A stretch of DNA of 64,000 nucleotides from Anisakis pegreffii (taxonomy: Eukaryota; Nematoda; Chromadorea; Rhabditida; Anisakidae): positions 40,172-104,171 of the forward strand of contig JAPYMA010000161.1 of NCBI GenBank assembly GCA_035041965.1, read 5' to 3'. Under the pieces are notes generated by a model. It was not told where the DNA came from, searched no databases, and saw only the letters and a program-made list of their open reading frames with translations. This document shows, one piece after another, positions 24,740 to 35,295 of the stretch (positions within the stretch are counted from its first letter, which is position 1; each line of letters begins with the position of its first letter). A program made the translations under genes and the position numbers.

Positions 24740-27219
24740 ATGGGTAACCACAATTCACGGACTGCTTCCCATTCACCACACACAAAACGCAAATCACTGC
24801 AGCCACATCGAGACAATTCGGCATCACCCGTTATGCGCTCGGAACTTCGAATCCGAAGTGAATCGTTGGCACATCCACAGCAGAGGTAATTGTTGTTTCA
24901 TCATTTGATCAGCCCATTGAACGGTGGATAGACAGACAGTTGTTCTTTCCGAGCTCATTCTCATTCCCGATTAAGTTTTATTCAGTCGACATTCCGGTGC
25001 TCTGTCGAATAGTCTATTTTTGACGAATATTCCAATGAAGTCGTCAAACGATGGCTTAGTTACGTCTGGTGAAGCGCTCTCGAAAGGCATGCGCTGAAGA
25101 GGTTTTCAAGATAAGTGTTTGGTGGATATTCTTTGCCTGACGTATCGTGGATTCGTCTCACGAGAATGCGAAGAGTATTGCGCTCGCTCTCTCTTGCGCA
25201 AAATAATGTGGATGAGCTCATCGAAAGCGAAAAAGACCAAGTATTTTCAAATAATTTGGCATTCTAATGAACTCAGCTGTCACCAGTTTTCAACTGCCTT
25301 CATTCAACACCACTCAACGAAATTAACTTCTTTATTTGATTGCTGTCGATAACCTAATCGATTGTTCCCTCATTATCTCTAGAGATCAACAACCACTGCA
25401 TTCAAGGATTTAATTCGTCAGCAAATTCATTCATCTAAGAATTTCACTCGTCGCAATTTTAACAGATGAATTCATTTAACAGATGAATCTAGAAAACATT
25501 CAACGAAAACCGATGAACTTAGGTTGTTACCATTTGAATTTACGAAGGGAAACATTTCAAGGGTACGAAAGTTATCGAGTTTTCGTCGAGAAGATGAAGA
25601 GGAGCCACCGATTGTGAGCGTGAACAAAAACCGGAGCAAGTCATTTCGCTCAGCAAATCAACCTCAAAACGCAAGGTAACCATTTTGTTTGATCAATTGA
25701 ATTGATGAGATCAGCTGTCAAATACAAACTGTGACCGATATTTTTTGCTGTTACCGATATCGGACATTCTTCCAATGAATCGAGTTGAATGAATACCTTC
25801 AGAGAACTTACCTCGAGTCAAAACATGTGACTCAATCTCGAGAATAATTGAATAATGACATATCTGATTAAGTAATGCATTGATCTTTTCAGTTAAATTA
25901 AATATTTCTTCCATATTGAGTCACAACTTACGACGTTTACAAAAAGATTAATTTTTCACAATTTTCAACGAAATTTTTACAGTTGTTACATGATTGTTAA
26001 TTTCACAATAATTTACAACCCAACAGATGAAAGGCTAATGAAGCGATCCCATAAATCCGTCACATTCAGATGCTATGCGGGTGGACGTCGTAAGTCGGAT
26101 ATTTGTGAGACAACGGGACTGAGTAAACATCAGAAGGTTATTCTGGTCACAAGGTGGAAACAGTTAACGCAACAGATGATCCTTGATGCGGGTCAACGTG
26201 TCTTTGAGACGATCTTTCAGAGAGATCCGTATTTGTTGAGTATTATTCACTTGGAGCATTTACAAGGCACCGATGGGTGGCTTAATCATGCTAACTTCAA
26301 TCTACATGCACAGGTTGTATTTACTGCGGTCGTTCATACGTTATTGTACAATTTTGACCTGATGAAACACGATTTAACTCAACATTGAGCCGAATAAGAA
26401 GGCTGATCATTTTTTGAGAGTAACCATCAAGCACTATCACATCAGACATTCTCTTGCTCTAGGAAATGGACGCCTGACTCCCCAGAACATCTGGTACTTG
26501 AAGTCGATTTTTGTAATCGCTTCTACTCCCCTCCCTCTACTGGGTTCCTTCTCTAACCTCAAAGTAAAATCAAAGTTGAAGCACACGCTCAGGATGATAC
26601 CAAAACAGTACTTACCATTGATATTTCATTAAATTTTCATTTACTATTAATTCGATCGTTTCCTCTTTGTAGCGATTCTCACACACACTGACACAGTGTA
26701 TGCAAAACATTATGGAACCATATATCGCAGCTGATCTCTTACAAGAATTCGGTGCAGCGTATGCCGAAGAGGAGGACAGTGAGGTGGAATTGCGTGATAA
26801 TATACCACATAGCTACTGGGATCGTCTCAGTTCAGCGATCACTTCAACTGTCAAGGAACTACTGGACAGTTTAACTCCGAAAGGTACGATCAATCATGTA
26901 GAGTACACCTCCTCATTTCTTGAACACGTGAATCGATCTCAACCCGTTTGAATGTTGAATTTCATATGATTTTCTTATGAAGTGAATATGTTATTTTTCG
27001 CATTCAAATTGAATCATATGATGCATTTTTGTCGAAGTCAGTGAAATCCACTCGTCTCTTAACGTTCTTCCAAGCCCATTTTCCAAATCTCGAGTTACAA
27101 AATGCATACAACATCTAAAAGTGTTTCTTTTTGGAACAGATGGGCGTAACACACTCAGTGTTAATGATGCGTTGTTGGTGAATAAAGACAGACTTGCATT
27201 GCAGGTAGAATTTTTTTAA
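24740..27219 (+). CDS. Nematode globin with N-terminal extension and predicted N-myristoylation
   Basis: Exons 24740-24885, 25493-25675, 26070-26345, 26419-26512, 26697-26883 and 27140-27219 join in phase to 966 nt, 321 residues. The 25493 acceptor and the 26345/26419 and 26512 junctions are the weakest. The start MGNHNS fits the N-myristoyltransferase consensus. A basic, Ser-rich tail of about 110 residues precedes the globin fold. The fold begins near residue 127 (GLSKHQKVILVTRWKQL), continues with GQRVFETIFQRDPYLL (helices B-C), then FNLHAQ, whose His near 189 is the candidate distal E7. The proximal His probably lies in HYHIRHSLALG.  IPHSYWDRLSSAITSTVKE matches the G-H helix region. Globins bind haem. 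Nematodes have many paralogues with extensions, some acylated and membrane-bound, which suggests a redox or sensing role rather than O2 transport. That role is inference. Confidence 0.75.
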
Positions 27220-29399
27220 AAATCAAATTTAAATACCAAAATGGCTCTTTTAAATTCGATTTTAATCATTATTTAGTTAGGTGTATGGTATGTATAAAAT
27301 TGTTGCATTGGAAGATTTCAGCTTCTAAACAACAAAAAAAAGGAAACAATTTCAGAGTAATTCGACAGATATTTGTGCATGGAATGTGTTTGCGATGTTC
27401 GTATCAAATCAAATTCGATTCGGATACGAAATGGAACGAATGTTACGTGCTGAATTACGGAAACTCGGTTTAAGAAATCAAAGAAAAACTGCTTAAGGTT
27501 TTTTTGGAAGCGAATGCTCAATTGATCTCATTTGTGTTCGCTTTGCATTGGAACAACTTTTATCGATTTATTACTTGTTTCTACATTAACTGATTAAATT
27601 CAAAATCCATAAGCTAATAATGCCTTCCCAATAATTGTGATGCGTTCGTTTACAAAATAAAATAATTTTTCCCAATTTTCAACGAATTCTTACAATCATT
27701 TCGTGAATGTTAATTTCACAATATTTACAACCCAGCAGCACTATTAGTATTACTGGCATTTAATATCTTTGCCTATATTCTTGTTAGGTTCATTGTTATC
27801 ATTATATTTGCATCAATAACTTTTAAAAATTTATTTCCGAATATCTAGAGATCAGAATTTCCAATTTGTAAACAGTGAATAATATTTCAAATTGAAAGTG
27901 TTGAAATTGAAACTGCGCTTCACTTCGGTTTCGGTATTCAAGGTTTTTCAGGTGATTGGATCATGGCCGATTGAGACGTTTTTGAGTTTGACTGAGTTTG
28001 GTGATGTGAACGAAGTGACTGATGCAAAGTGATTATATGCATTCACTTTAAAGTGACATTATTTCATAATATATAAATAAAAATAAATTTTATCATGTTT
28101 CCTCCGTTCGTGCGATGAATAAAAACGATTTTGTGCTGTTTACAGCTGTTCAGTGGAGTGATTGTTTTCATTGAATTGCTTCGCATTCAGTGGTCATTTG
28201 CAATTGATTCAAAATACGTGAACTTCTCATGAAAGGCGATCCGTTCTTGCCTTTGATGAATCGAATTCGCAACAAATTTGCTATTTCACTCTTTTTTTCA
28301 ATTTTGTTTTGTCATGAACTTCCTATGTGTAAACACCGAACACTATTTCCTTTCGATTGTCTATCATTTTATTTCATTTGTTCAAACCAAAAAATTTCGC
28401 TGATTTTTCATCTCTAAACCCAAATACTACGTCACACTTCCAAATGTTTTGCAGCTGAATTTATTGTCAGCAAGTGGACGAAAGCATGAGAATGCGCCAT
28501 AAATGAAACGATTACTGGAAAGGGATGCAAATGCAATCCAATGCGTGCAATTTCCTTCCGTTTATTATTGAGCAGTCATCAGGGAATATACCAACGAGAT
28601 AAATGTATCAGCAGAATCGTTTTATAAAGCGCAAAACAATGATGTGTTTACCGGATGCCTCATTCTCTGTCGAAAATTGATTTGTTTTCATTTCCAGTAA
28701 TGCGTCCGATAATTGAGGAGTAATTCAATCGTTTTAGAAAAACAAACTGATCGTAATTTATTGCATTCACTATTCGATTTCGATTATATAATCGTTCATT
28801 ACACATTCGTTGTTTTCGATCTTAGCGCGAATAAAAGCAGTTGATTATGATCACTAGCTGCTGATCTTAGAGATATAAGCACTAGTGTTTGCCGGGGATC
28901 CAAGATTTTCTGAATCTCAAATTTTCAGTTATGATCCCGAGATGTGCTTTAAAAAATCGGGACTTTAAGATTTGAATTTGATAATGCGCTTACGTTGAAT
29001 TGTGAATCAATCATACATCATAGTCAGTAATATTGCTTCTTACATCCGAAAGGAAATCAGTAGGTAAATAGTTACATATTAGCACCAACTTAGATTTCTT
29101 TTCTCAGAAGACACTGAACAAAAATTTCGTAATGTCATCCATCTTGTTCAGTATTTCGTCATCCTTATCTTTATCTATGACCGTTTTCCAATCGTGGAAT
29201 TGTTGCGGCATTAAAAACAATTCGGAGGGTTAATTTCGATGCTGCGATTGCAAAATAGTCAGTATTTTGTACCTATTAATGAGCATGTCAGGTGCATTCT
29301 GTCGAGTGGAACTTGTGATGCTGCAACGTTGTGTGTTAGTGTAAATTCTTTCAGACAAACGCACGGCACGAATGAAGTTGCCTTTTAACGAGATCAAAA
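27220..29399. other. Intergenic stretch, nothing recognised
   Basis: Between the plus-strand globin and the minus-strand neuropeptide gene, so both 3' ends face it. Only short AT-rich open frames (for example 28229-28417) are present, without motifs. Confidence 0.5.
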
Positions 29400-29405
29400 T
29401 TTATT
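29400..29405 (-). terminator. Poly(A) signal of the neuropeptide gene
   Basis: AATAAA on the minus strand, 27 nt past the stop codon at 29433. Confidence 0.55.
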
Positions 29406-29432
29406 TATACAGTATGATTCTCATTCTTTTCC

Positions 29433-30446
29433 TCATTTACTATTCGATCGTCGGAACATGCACTGAACTGGACTGAAGAAACAATTGCGTTTGAACGTCA
29501 ACGAGGCACCTTCTAAACTGGAATTCGTTAATTCATCCTCGTTGTAATCAAGACTCACCGCATTATCATTCATCTCGTTCAGTTCTAATGGCCTGAAACT
29601 GAGAACAATACATTTAGATGGATATTCATTCCGAGGACTCATTTCCACCTTATAAGCAAAGATCCTAAACTGTTTCGACATCTTAAAATACGTTCTAAAA
29701 TCCTATTATCGTGATCGTACGTTCAAGACGCAGCATTCTCCAAAGAATAACTCTTAATTGCTTCGATTCTAAACGTTCCAATATTCTCTGATGAAAGCAA
29801 CCTAACCGGAGGCTCCTAAATATCCAGGACTGCCTGTACCTCCACAAAGAGAACTTCTAAAGTTTATTCCGAGTAATTTATACTCCACACGAAAATGGTG
29901 CACTCCATTTCCTGTGATGTACCGCAATGCAATTCAACTTCTTAAGGAGCCTTGATAAGGGTATCCTCACAAACGGATAGCATGCATCGATCAGATGGTT
30001 CCAGATATTGTTTTCAAAAGTTGCTCATCCCGACTTCTGTCATCGGATGAATCTCGTTGATTTCTCGTTAAATGAATCTCGTCAACTTTGACGAATTGAT
30101 CTCCCGAATGAATTCCTTCCGAATCACATTGTTATTGAATGGAGAACACTAAAGTTGGAAACAGATCTCCTAAACGTTGGGCAGCATCGTAATTGATTGG
30201 TCTTTCAACTTCTCAAACGATACACTTGAAAGTGAAGTAATTCTGGATGGATGGGGAGCTAAAGGATCGAGAAAATTGAATATTACAAGTGAGAAGGGAA
30301 ACCAACACGAATAATGAGACGTTTGCAAACGGCCAAACGTACCTCAGCATATACATCGAAGTCAACGGTAACGCATCAGTGCCATATCCAATAGCGCATA
30401 TGATAAATGCCAAAATAATTTTAATTTGCTGTTTATTGTAATACAT
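29433..30446 (-). CDS. Allatostatin-C / somatostatin-like neuropeptide precursor
   Basis: Exon 1 is 30446-30343 (104 nt) and exon 2 is 29592-29433 (160 nt). The phases match exactly (CTG AG | G CCA), giving 87 residues. Exon 1 encodes a signal peptide (begins MYYNKQQIKIILAFIIC) and ends at a strong GTACGT donor. Exon 2 encodes an acidic spacer, then the dibasic site KR, the peptide NCFFSPVQCMF and a second dibasic RR near the C terminus. Two Cys spaced by six residues with Phe after the first Cys are the mark of the allatostatin-C/somatostatin family, a cyclic peptide closed by one disulfide bond that acts through G-protein-coupled receptors. An AATTTCAG acceptor 4 nt before the ATG suggests trans-splicing. 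There is no C-terminal Gly, so no amidation is predicted. The class is clear from the motif; any assignment to a named nematode gene would be from memory and is not made. Confidence 0.8.
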
Positions 30447-30450
30447 TAAT

Positions 30451-30458
30451 CTGAAATT
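30451..30458 (-). promoter_or_regulatory. Probable trans-splice acceptor of the neuropeptide gene
   Basis: AATTTCAG on the minus strand leaves a 4-nt leader (ATTA) before the ATG at 30446. Confidence 0.5.
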
Positions 30459-31857
30459 ATAATCGCTAAAATGAACTGAAAAAACTTGCGAACATCCACA
30501 ATCAATAAACGAGCAGCGCGCCGCTGAATAACGGTAGGTACCTCGGCGATGTGTGATAAGTTTTAGAAATGAATCTAAAAATCATCTGAAATTTATTTGA
30601 TAGCTGAAATACACCGAACGTGATTTGAATGAGAGCTGAAATAGCGTTTTGTTATTTGAAGAATATCTGAGGACTGCAATGCTCGAATAGAAAATACTCG
30701 AGAGAGAAGATAATATCGCGCCTAATTAAGCCCCGTAAACGGGAGGAGAATGAAACTGGGATTTAAGAACCTTGTAATTCGATGTGATGAAACGATAATA
30801 TTAGTTTTTTTTGTATTGTGAAATATTGATAACTAGGAGGAAATTTGGCCATTTATAGTAGTTATTTATTGCGAATTTAATGACATGGGAGCTTACAGTA
30901 TAATGAGTTTTCGTTGAATATGGTAGCAATTAAGTCATAAATGGTTGTTGTTGTATTCGCTGAATGAAAAGATGAACCTATGCCTAATTGAAGCGCTAAA
31001 AGGTTTTGGGTTAATGTAATTGACTGAAAGATGGCAAGATTGATTCTCATCGCAAATTGATCCAAAACGATCATAAAAACAAAACATATGAAATTCAGCA
31101 TAGGCACTTTCATTCTGACAATGAGCAAAATCTTTGTGGTAAACGTTAATCAAAGAAGAGAACCACTCGAGATAAACGAATACGGTCTGAACATTATCCA
31201 TGAATTGTGCCATTTTATACTAGTGATGAATAGTTCGAATGATCATACATAAATTTATTGATAAAGATGACGTAACGCAACGTAATTATATTCATACAAT
31301 TTTCAGTGGTCACTCATTTCAACTGTACAAACTCAATATGTGACGAATCCTGACGTAAGTAGTGAAATGCACCATTCGAATGAGAATTATTCACACTTTG
31401 ATGAGAAAACACCACACAAGATGTTTGATAAAGTAGATGGATTTACGTAGTACATTTTTTATTACGGTAAGTTCTGCAAATCAATTTCTACGATAGATTT
31501 CAGTGTTGAATTGCTCTACTGAAATGATATGGAAAGGGCAAATTGTTAGTATATAAGCAAAGAAATTCTCGTCGGATATGAGTGCGGTGTTTCGAGAACA
31601 TTTCGAGAATGAAATTTAGATTGCTATTGGCAATTTCAAAGTTAATCGAGTTGATAAACGATTAGCGTTAATTGAATGCTGTACATTGTCAAAAATACCC
31701 AGCAATTTGTACCAATTTTGATTGTAAAATATATTCGTCCGAAAGTGGACGAACATAAGAAAAGGTGAAACCACTGAACTGAAACGAATCGCAGGGATTA
31801 TTATTAGATCGGCTGTGTGGAACTTTCATTTGGAACACTTTCACTCTTTTAAATTAT
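30459..31857. other. Upstream region of the neuropeptide gene
   Basis: No gene is supported. A 92-codon minus frame (31213-30935) has several Cys but no splice sites, leader or domain, and is left unassigned. Confidence 0.5.
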
Positions 31858-32790
31858 ATTGGGTTGGTGCATAAGCTCGTGTACTTTTATTCAAATTGAA
31901 TTATTCCGGCAAAAGTTCACTTTTCCGGAGGAGTGTCATACACCAATCGATAGCGGATTTTCTGCTCTTCGCAACTGCGTTATACACCAATCGGATCTAC
32001 TGCAGTTTCATTTCGTCCGGATCTTCAGCATGATGAAATGAAGTGTCAGGTGGACGAAAAAACGCATTTTCCCCAAGTGCTATTTTGTGCATTCAGTCAG
32101 GGCTCTATGGTCGCTTGTGACATTTGTGCCGTATAAGGTGATGATGTAATGCTGGTAATAACAGCACAGAAATGGTTTGCGAGGTTCGCGAAGGGCGATT
32201 ACGACGTGGAGGGCGGGCGACGTTCAGGTCACATGTTGGATCTCGACGAGGGGCGTCTGAATGACCTCATCCGTCAGAATCCGCGTCAAACTGCTTCAGA
32301 ACGACGAAGCAGTCAATGCTGCACTGTACTGCGAGCAACTGAACCGGCTCAACCGGGTTATTCAGGACAAACGGCCCGATATCGTTAAGAAGGTCATCCT
32401 GCAGCATGACAACGCGCGCCCCACACGGCAAAAGGGACCAGAAAAACGATCGAGGAGCTTGGATGGGAAATTTTGGTTCATACACCTTATTCGCCAGACC
32501 TCGCTCCATCTGACTACCACATCTTCCGCTTCTTGTCGAACAGCCTCAACGGTATAGCCTTCGACAACGATCATGCCCTCAAAATGGGGCTAGACGACTT
32601 CTTCGCCTCGAAGTCAGCGGACTTCTATCGTCGCGGAATCGACGACCTGGTGAAACGATGATATGAGTTCGTTCAAAGCGATGCTGCGAGAAATCATTCG
32701 AAAATCGTTTCGCATGCAACGGGAAATGTTCTACAGGAATGCGGAAGTACTGTTCGGTGCACAGAATATGCAATCAGGATGAATCGATCG
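31858..32790 (+). mobile_element. Decayed mariner transposon
   Basis: The left end (TTGGGTTGGTGCATAAGCTC at 31860) resembles mariner terminal repeats. Transposase remnants follow in the expected order and strand. No matching right terminal repeat was found; the right limit is set where similarity to the transposase end stops. Internal sequence between the DNA-binding part and the catalytic part is missing, so the copy cannot move by itself. Confidence 0.8.
32149..32661 (+). pseudogene. Mariner transposase pseudogene (fragmented)
   Basis: Three reading frames hold successive pieces. First, 32149-about 32300 is the helix-turn-helix side (AQKWFARFAKGDYDVE, then DLDEGRLNDLI, NPRQTASE). Next, about 32312-32420 gives CEQLNRLNRVIQ and ILQHDNARP, which carries the second catalytic Asp. 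Then about 32450-32661 gives ELGW, VHTPYSPDLAPSDYH with the third Asp, and FFASKSADFYRRGID. The region with the first catalytic Asp is deleted, roughly 100-150 residues compared with full transposases of about 345. The frame changes at the deletion point and again before the third piece. Mariner transposases cut and paste the element at TA sites; this one is dead. Confidence 0.85.
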
Positions 32791-33739
32791 TAAGTTGAGT
32801 GAAGTTTAAAGTTTAGATTTTAAAATAGATCGAGAACAGGAGTAGTTCAAAATAAAATGAAAACTGAAGGAGAAGGAAGTACGGAACACACACACACACC
32901 ATAACTGGGGGTTGAAGCTAGCAAATGTGATTCTTAGATAATTGCGCGTGGCTTTAAATGATGATTTACCTAGTGAAACTCATCAAAGTGGTATGATGGA
33001 AATTGAGGAAAGGGAATTCACTTCAGTATGATCGCATTACCTTGGTAAATAAAGAGAAAGAAAGAATTCTCTAGAGAGAATACCCATTAATATTGCTTTA
33101 TGCACTCAATTTCATAATAAGGATATCATTTCAAATTAAATTTACTCATGCATAAAAAGAATTTTTGCCATAATTTAACAGACGAACAGAGCGCTTCACC
33201 CATTAATGTAGCCACCGAAAAAATGCTGCAACTGATTCGGTTCTCTGAAAAAAAAGCAATAATCCCATAGTACCATAATTGGATTATATGGATGCCGGAA
33301 GATTGAGAAGGCCCTATTGAATGAAACGATACATTTGATTGCATAGATGGGTGGTGCCAGTTGAGTGCATTGCTGATTCGTTGTCGATTAAAGAAAGTTA
33401 ATGTTCGATAAATGAAAATTGATCAAAATAATCCGATATTAATGTAATGTTCTCAAGCACTCTTTAGCACAAACAAATAAAACGCCGAGTATCTTCTCTC
33501 TTCATGATGAATTTTTCATAAAGCATGAATATTCATCCGAATATTCATAGGATACGATGTTCATTTCTTTAGTTTCTTTCCCTATCCTGAATTTCATTTG
33601 TACTTTCGTACTACAATATCCTCAAAGTAAAACCAATAATTCCAAACATCCTACAAGGCGCTAAATCCGGGACGTTTTTCCATTCATCTCATGATATATC
33701 AGGCTATCATAATTAAACTTGCAACAATTTCCTCAGCAA
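32791..33739. other. Intergenic stretch
   Basis: A short CA run (about 32888-32899) and AT-rich sequence only. The minus open frame at 33344-33126 lacks motifs. Confidence 0.5.
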
Positions 33740-34085
33740 TTAAATTGCATCGGTAATCTGAATTAAGGTTTCACTCTGAAGTTGAACAATTTCCGCAGTT
33801 GAGTGCTTCACCTGCCGAGCTACTCGAAATGCATTTTCGTGACAACCGACAATAGAACTTTCATTCGTGGCGACGATTTCCCGATGGAACTCGTTCTTTT
33901 GATCGACTCTTACTAAATTATCATCGTCCTTATAGTTTCGTTTCCTTCCCAATCGTTTTCTGGGAACGTCCCGAACAGTGCTTGTTTTTTCCTGTGCGCT
34001 TCTTATCATTACTCTCGCTGCATTCATTTGATTTGCAATAATCAAACATGCTGACGATTACTATCAGACCAATGAAACGTGACAT
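33740..34085 (-). CDS. Putative small secreted protein with dibasic sites, two exons
   Basis: Exon 1 is 34085-34048 and exon 2 is 34001-33740. A 46-nt intron (GTTTGA...ATAAG) joins them in phase (AT | A) to 99 residues. Exon 1 gives a hydrophobic leader (MSRFIGLIVIVSI). The mature part has clustered basic sites (VPRKRLGRKR) and an acidic spot (KDDDN), with a single Cys in SSIVGCHENAFRVARQ. Without the intron, the leader frame stops after about 50 codons. The alternative exon 1 frame and the weak donor make this a model only. It could be a processed secreted peptide. No known neuropeptide motif was recognised. Confidence 0.4.
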
Positions 34086-34307
34086 TGACTTATCAAACAA
34101 ACACAAAGCAAACGCATTTAAGTCGGCGGCTATCAGCACCCAATTTTATCAACTTCTAGTTTCATAAGCGGATTTTGAAGTATCGAGCGTTTTTTGATCA
34201 ATTGATTTTTTACCGTGATCAGCTGTTGTATGTGTATCGTGCATATTAATAATATCTATTAAAAACATGGGAAGTTAAATATCTGCATCAATATATTGCA
34301 TTTTCAG

Positions 34308-34884
34308 ATTTGATCAAGAAGAAGATAGCTCACCATCCGGGAATCTGTATGATTTCCCGAGTTTGTTCTGAGGAATGTTGTGAACTACTGTTCGTGCAGT
34401 CACTCAGTTTACGTGAACTGCTCTTCGTGCAATCTTTGATGCACAATTACGATTCCGTCATAAACGTGCATAATTTTTTCGAATGCTGCAGGTGAATGAA
34501 CCAATGAAGTGAAATAACATTCGCAAATTCAATTGAACAAGTGAAATGCCAGTGTTTAACGATTAATATTCAATGGAAATATTTTATGTGTGTGATAACG
34601 TTAGTTCTTCGACGTTATGTGCATGAGAAATTCAAAATTTTATGGGTGTTAATCATAGTTTCCATCTTGAATATTTCAAAACGTTCAAATTCAATCCTTA
34701 CTTTTGGAGTTCGAAGAACGATCGACGAATCGTTGCTATGAGAAGTTTGAATGCTCTTCGCGATTCCCGTTCTCCTGTTATTCATTTCGCTTATCGGACA
34801 TTTTCGAGCGGCTCGAAGCATGCCTACTTTGAATATGAATGTTCTCCTCAAGCAGCATTTCTTGATGACGAGTATTCACCGTAA
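34308..34884 (+). CDS. Possible two-exon gene fragment, unknown function
   Basis: A TTTTCAG acceptor opens 34308-34491 (phase 2 in, phase 2 out, donor GCAG|GTGAAT). It joins in phase to an exon starting near 34711 (acceptor TTTTGGAG, weak) that ends with TAA at 34884. The first exon is Cys-containing (GICMISRVCSEECCELL) and ends in FFECC. It carries an internal duplication coding ELLFVQSL twice (near 34385 and 34418). The second exon has HFAYRTFSSGSKHAYFEYE. No start exon or domain was found. The strong acceptor and donor are the main support. Confidence 0.35.
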
Positions 34885-35254
34885 AATCGGGGAATGGTCC
34901 TTACAAACGATACCATTATGGAACTGAATATCTTGCCATCAATGTAGCTTATTGCTTGCAACATACGATATGACCTCTTCCAGAAATGATCTCGACCGCC
35001 AGACAAAATGCGGATGATTTGTTGCCGTTGGCTTGCATCGTTCAATGGAACAAGATCATTTTAACATACTGCGAGAATTCAAACACTTCTATTGCGTTGT
35101 TTTAGGCAAATTTTTTGTACGAGTATTTCTTCTGAGGGTCCTGATTATCATGAAACTGTTAAGCGTAATCTCGGGAATGCTTTCCTCGAAACAGCATCGT
35201 TATTCGTTCTTAAGAATCTCTACACATTAATGTTAGCAAACAACACCTCAAATT

Positions 35255-35264
35255 ATATTTTTAG
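35255..35264 (+). promoter_or_regulatory. Possible trans-splice acceptor of the first Kunitz/Lustrin gene
   Basis: ATATTTTTAG ends 31 nt before the predicted ATG at 35296. The open frame that runs through this site from 35107 is considered chance. Confidence 0.35.
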
Positions 35265-35295
35265 AGCGCTGGTTCTGAAACTCGAAAGTGCTGTT

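Noticed and set aside
30935..31213. 92-codon minus frame with several Cys upstream of the neuropeptide gene
   Set aside because: No leader, splice sites or family; Cys spacing not recognised.
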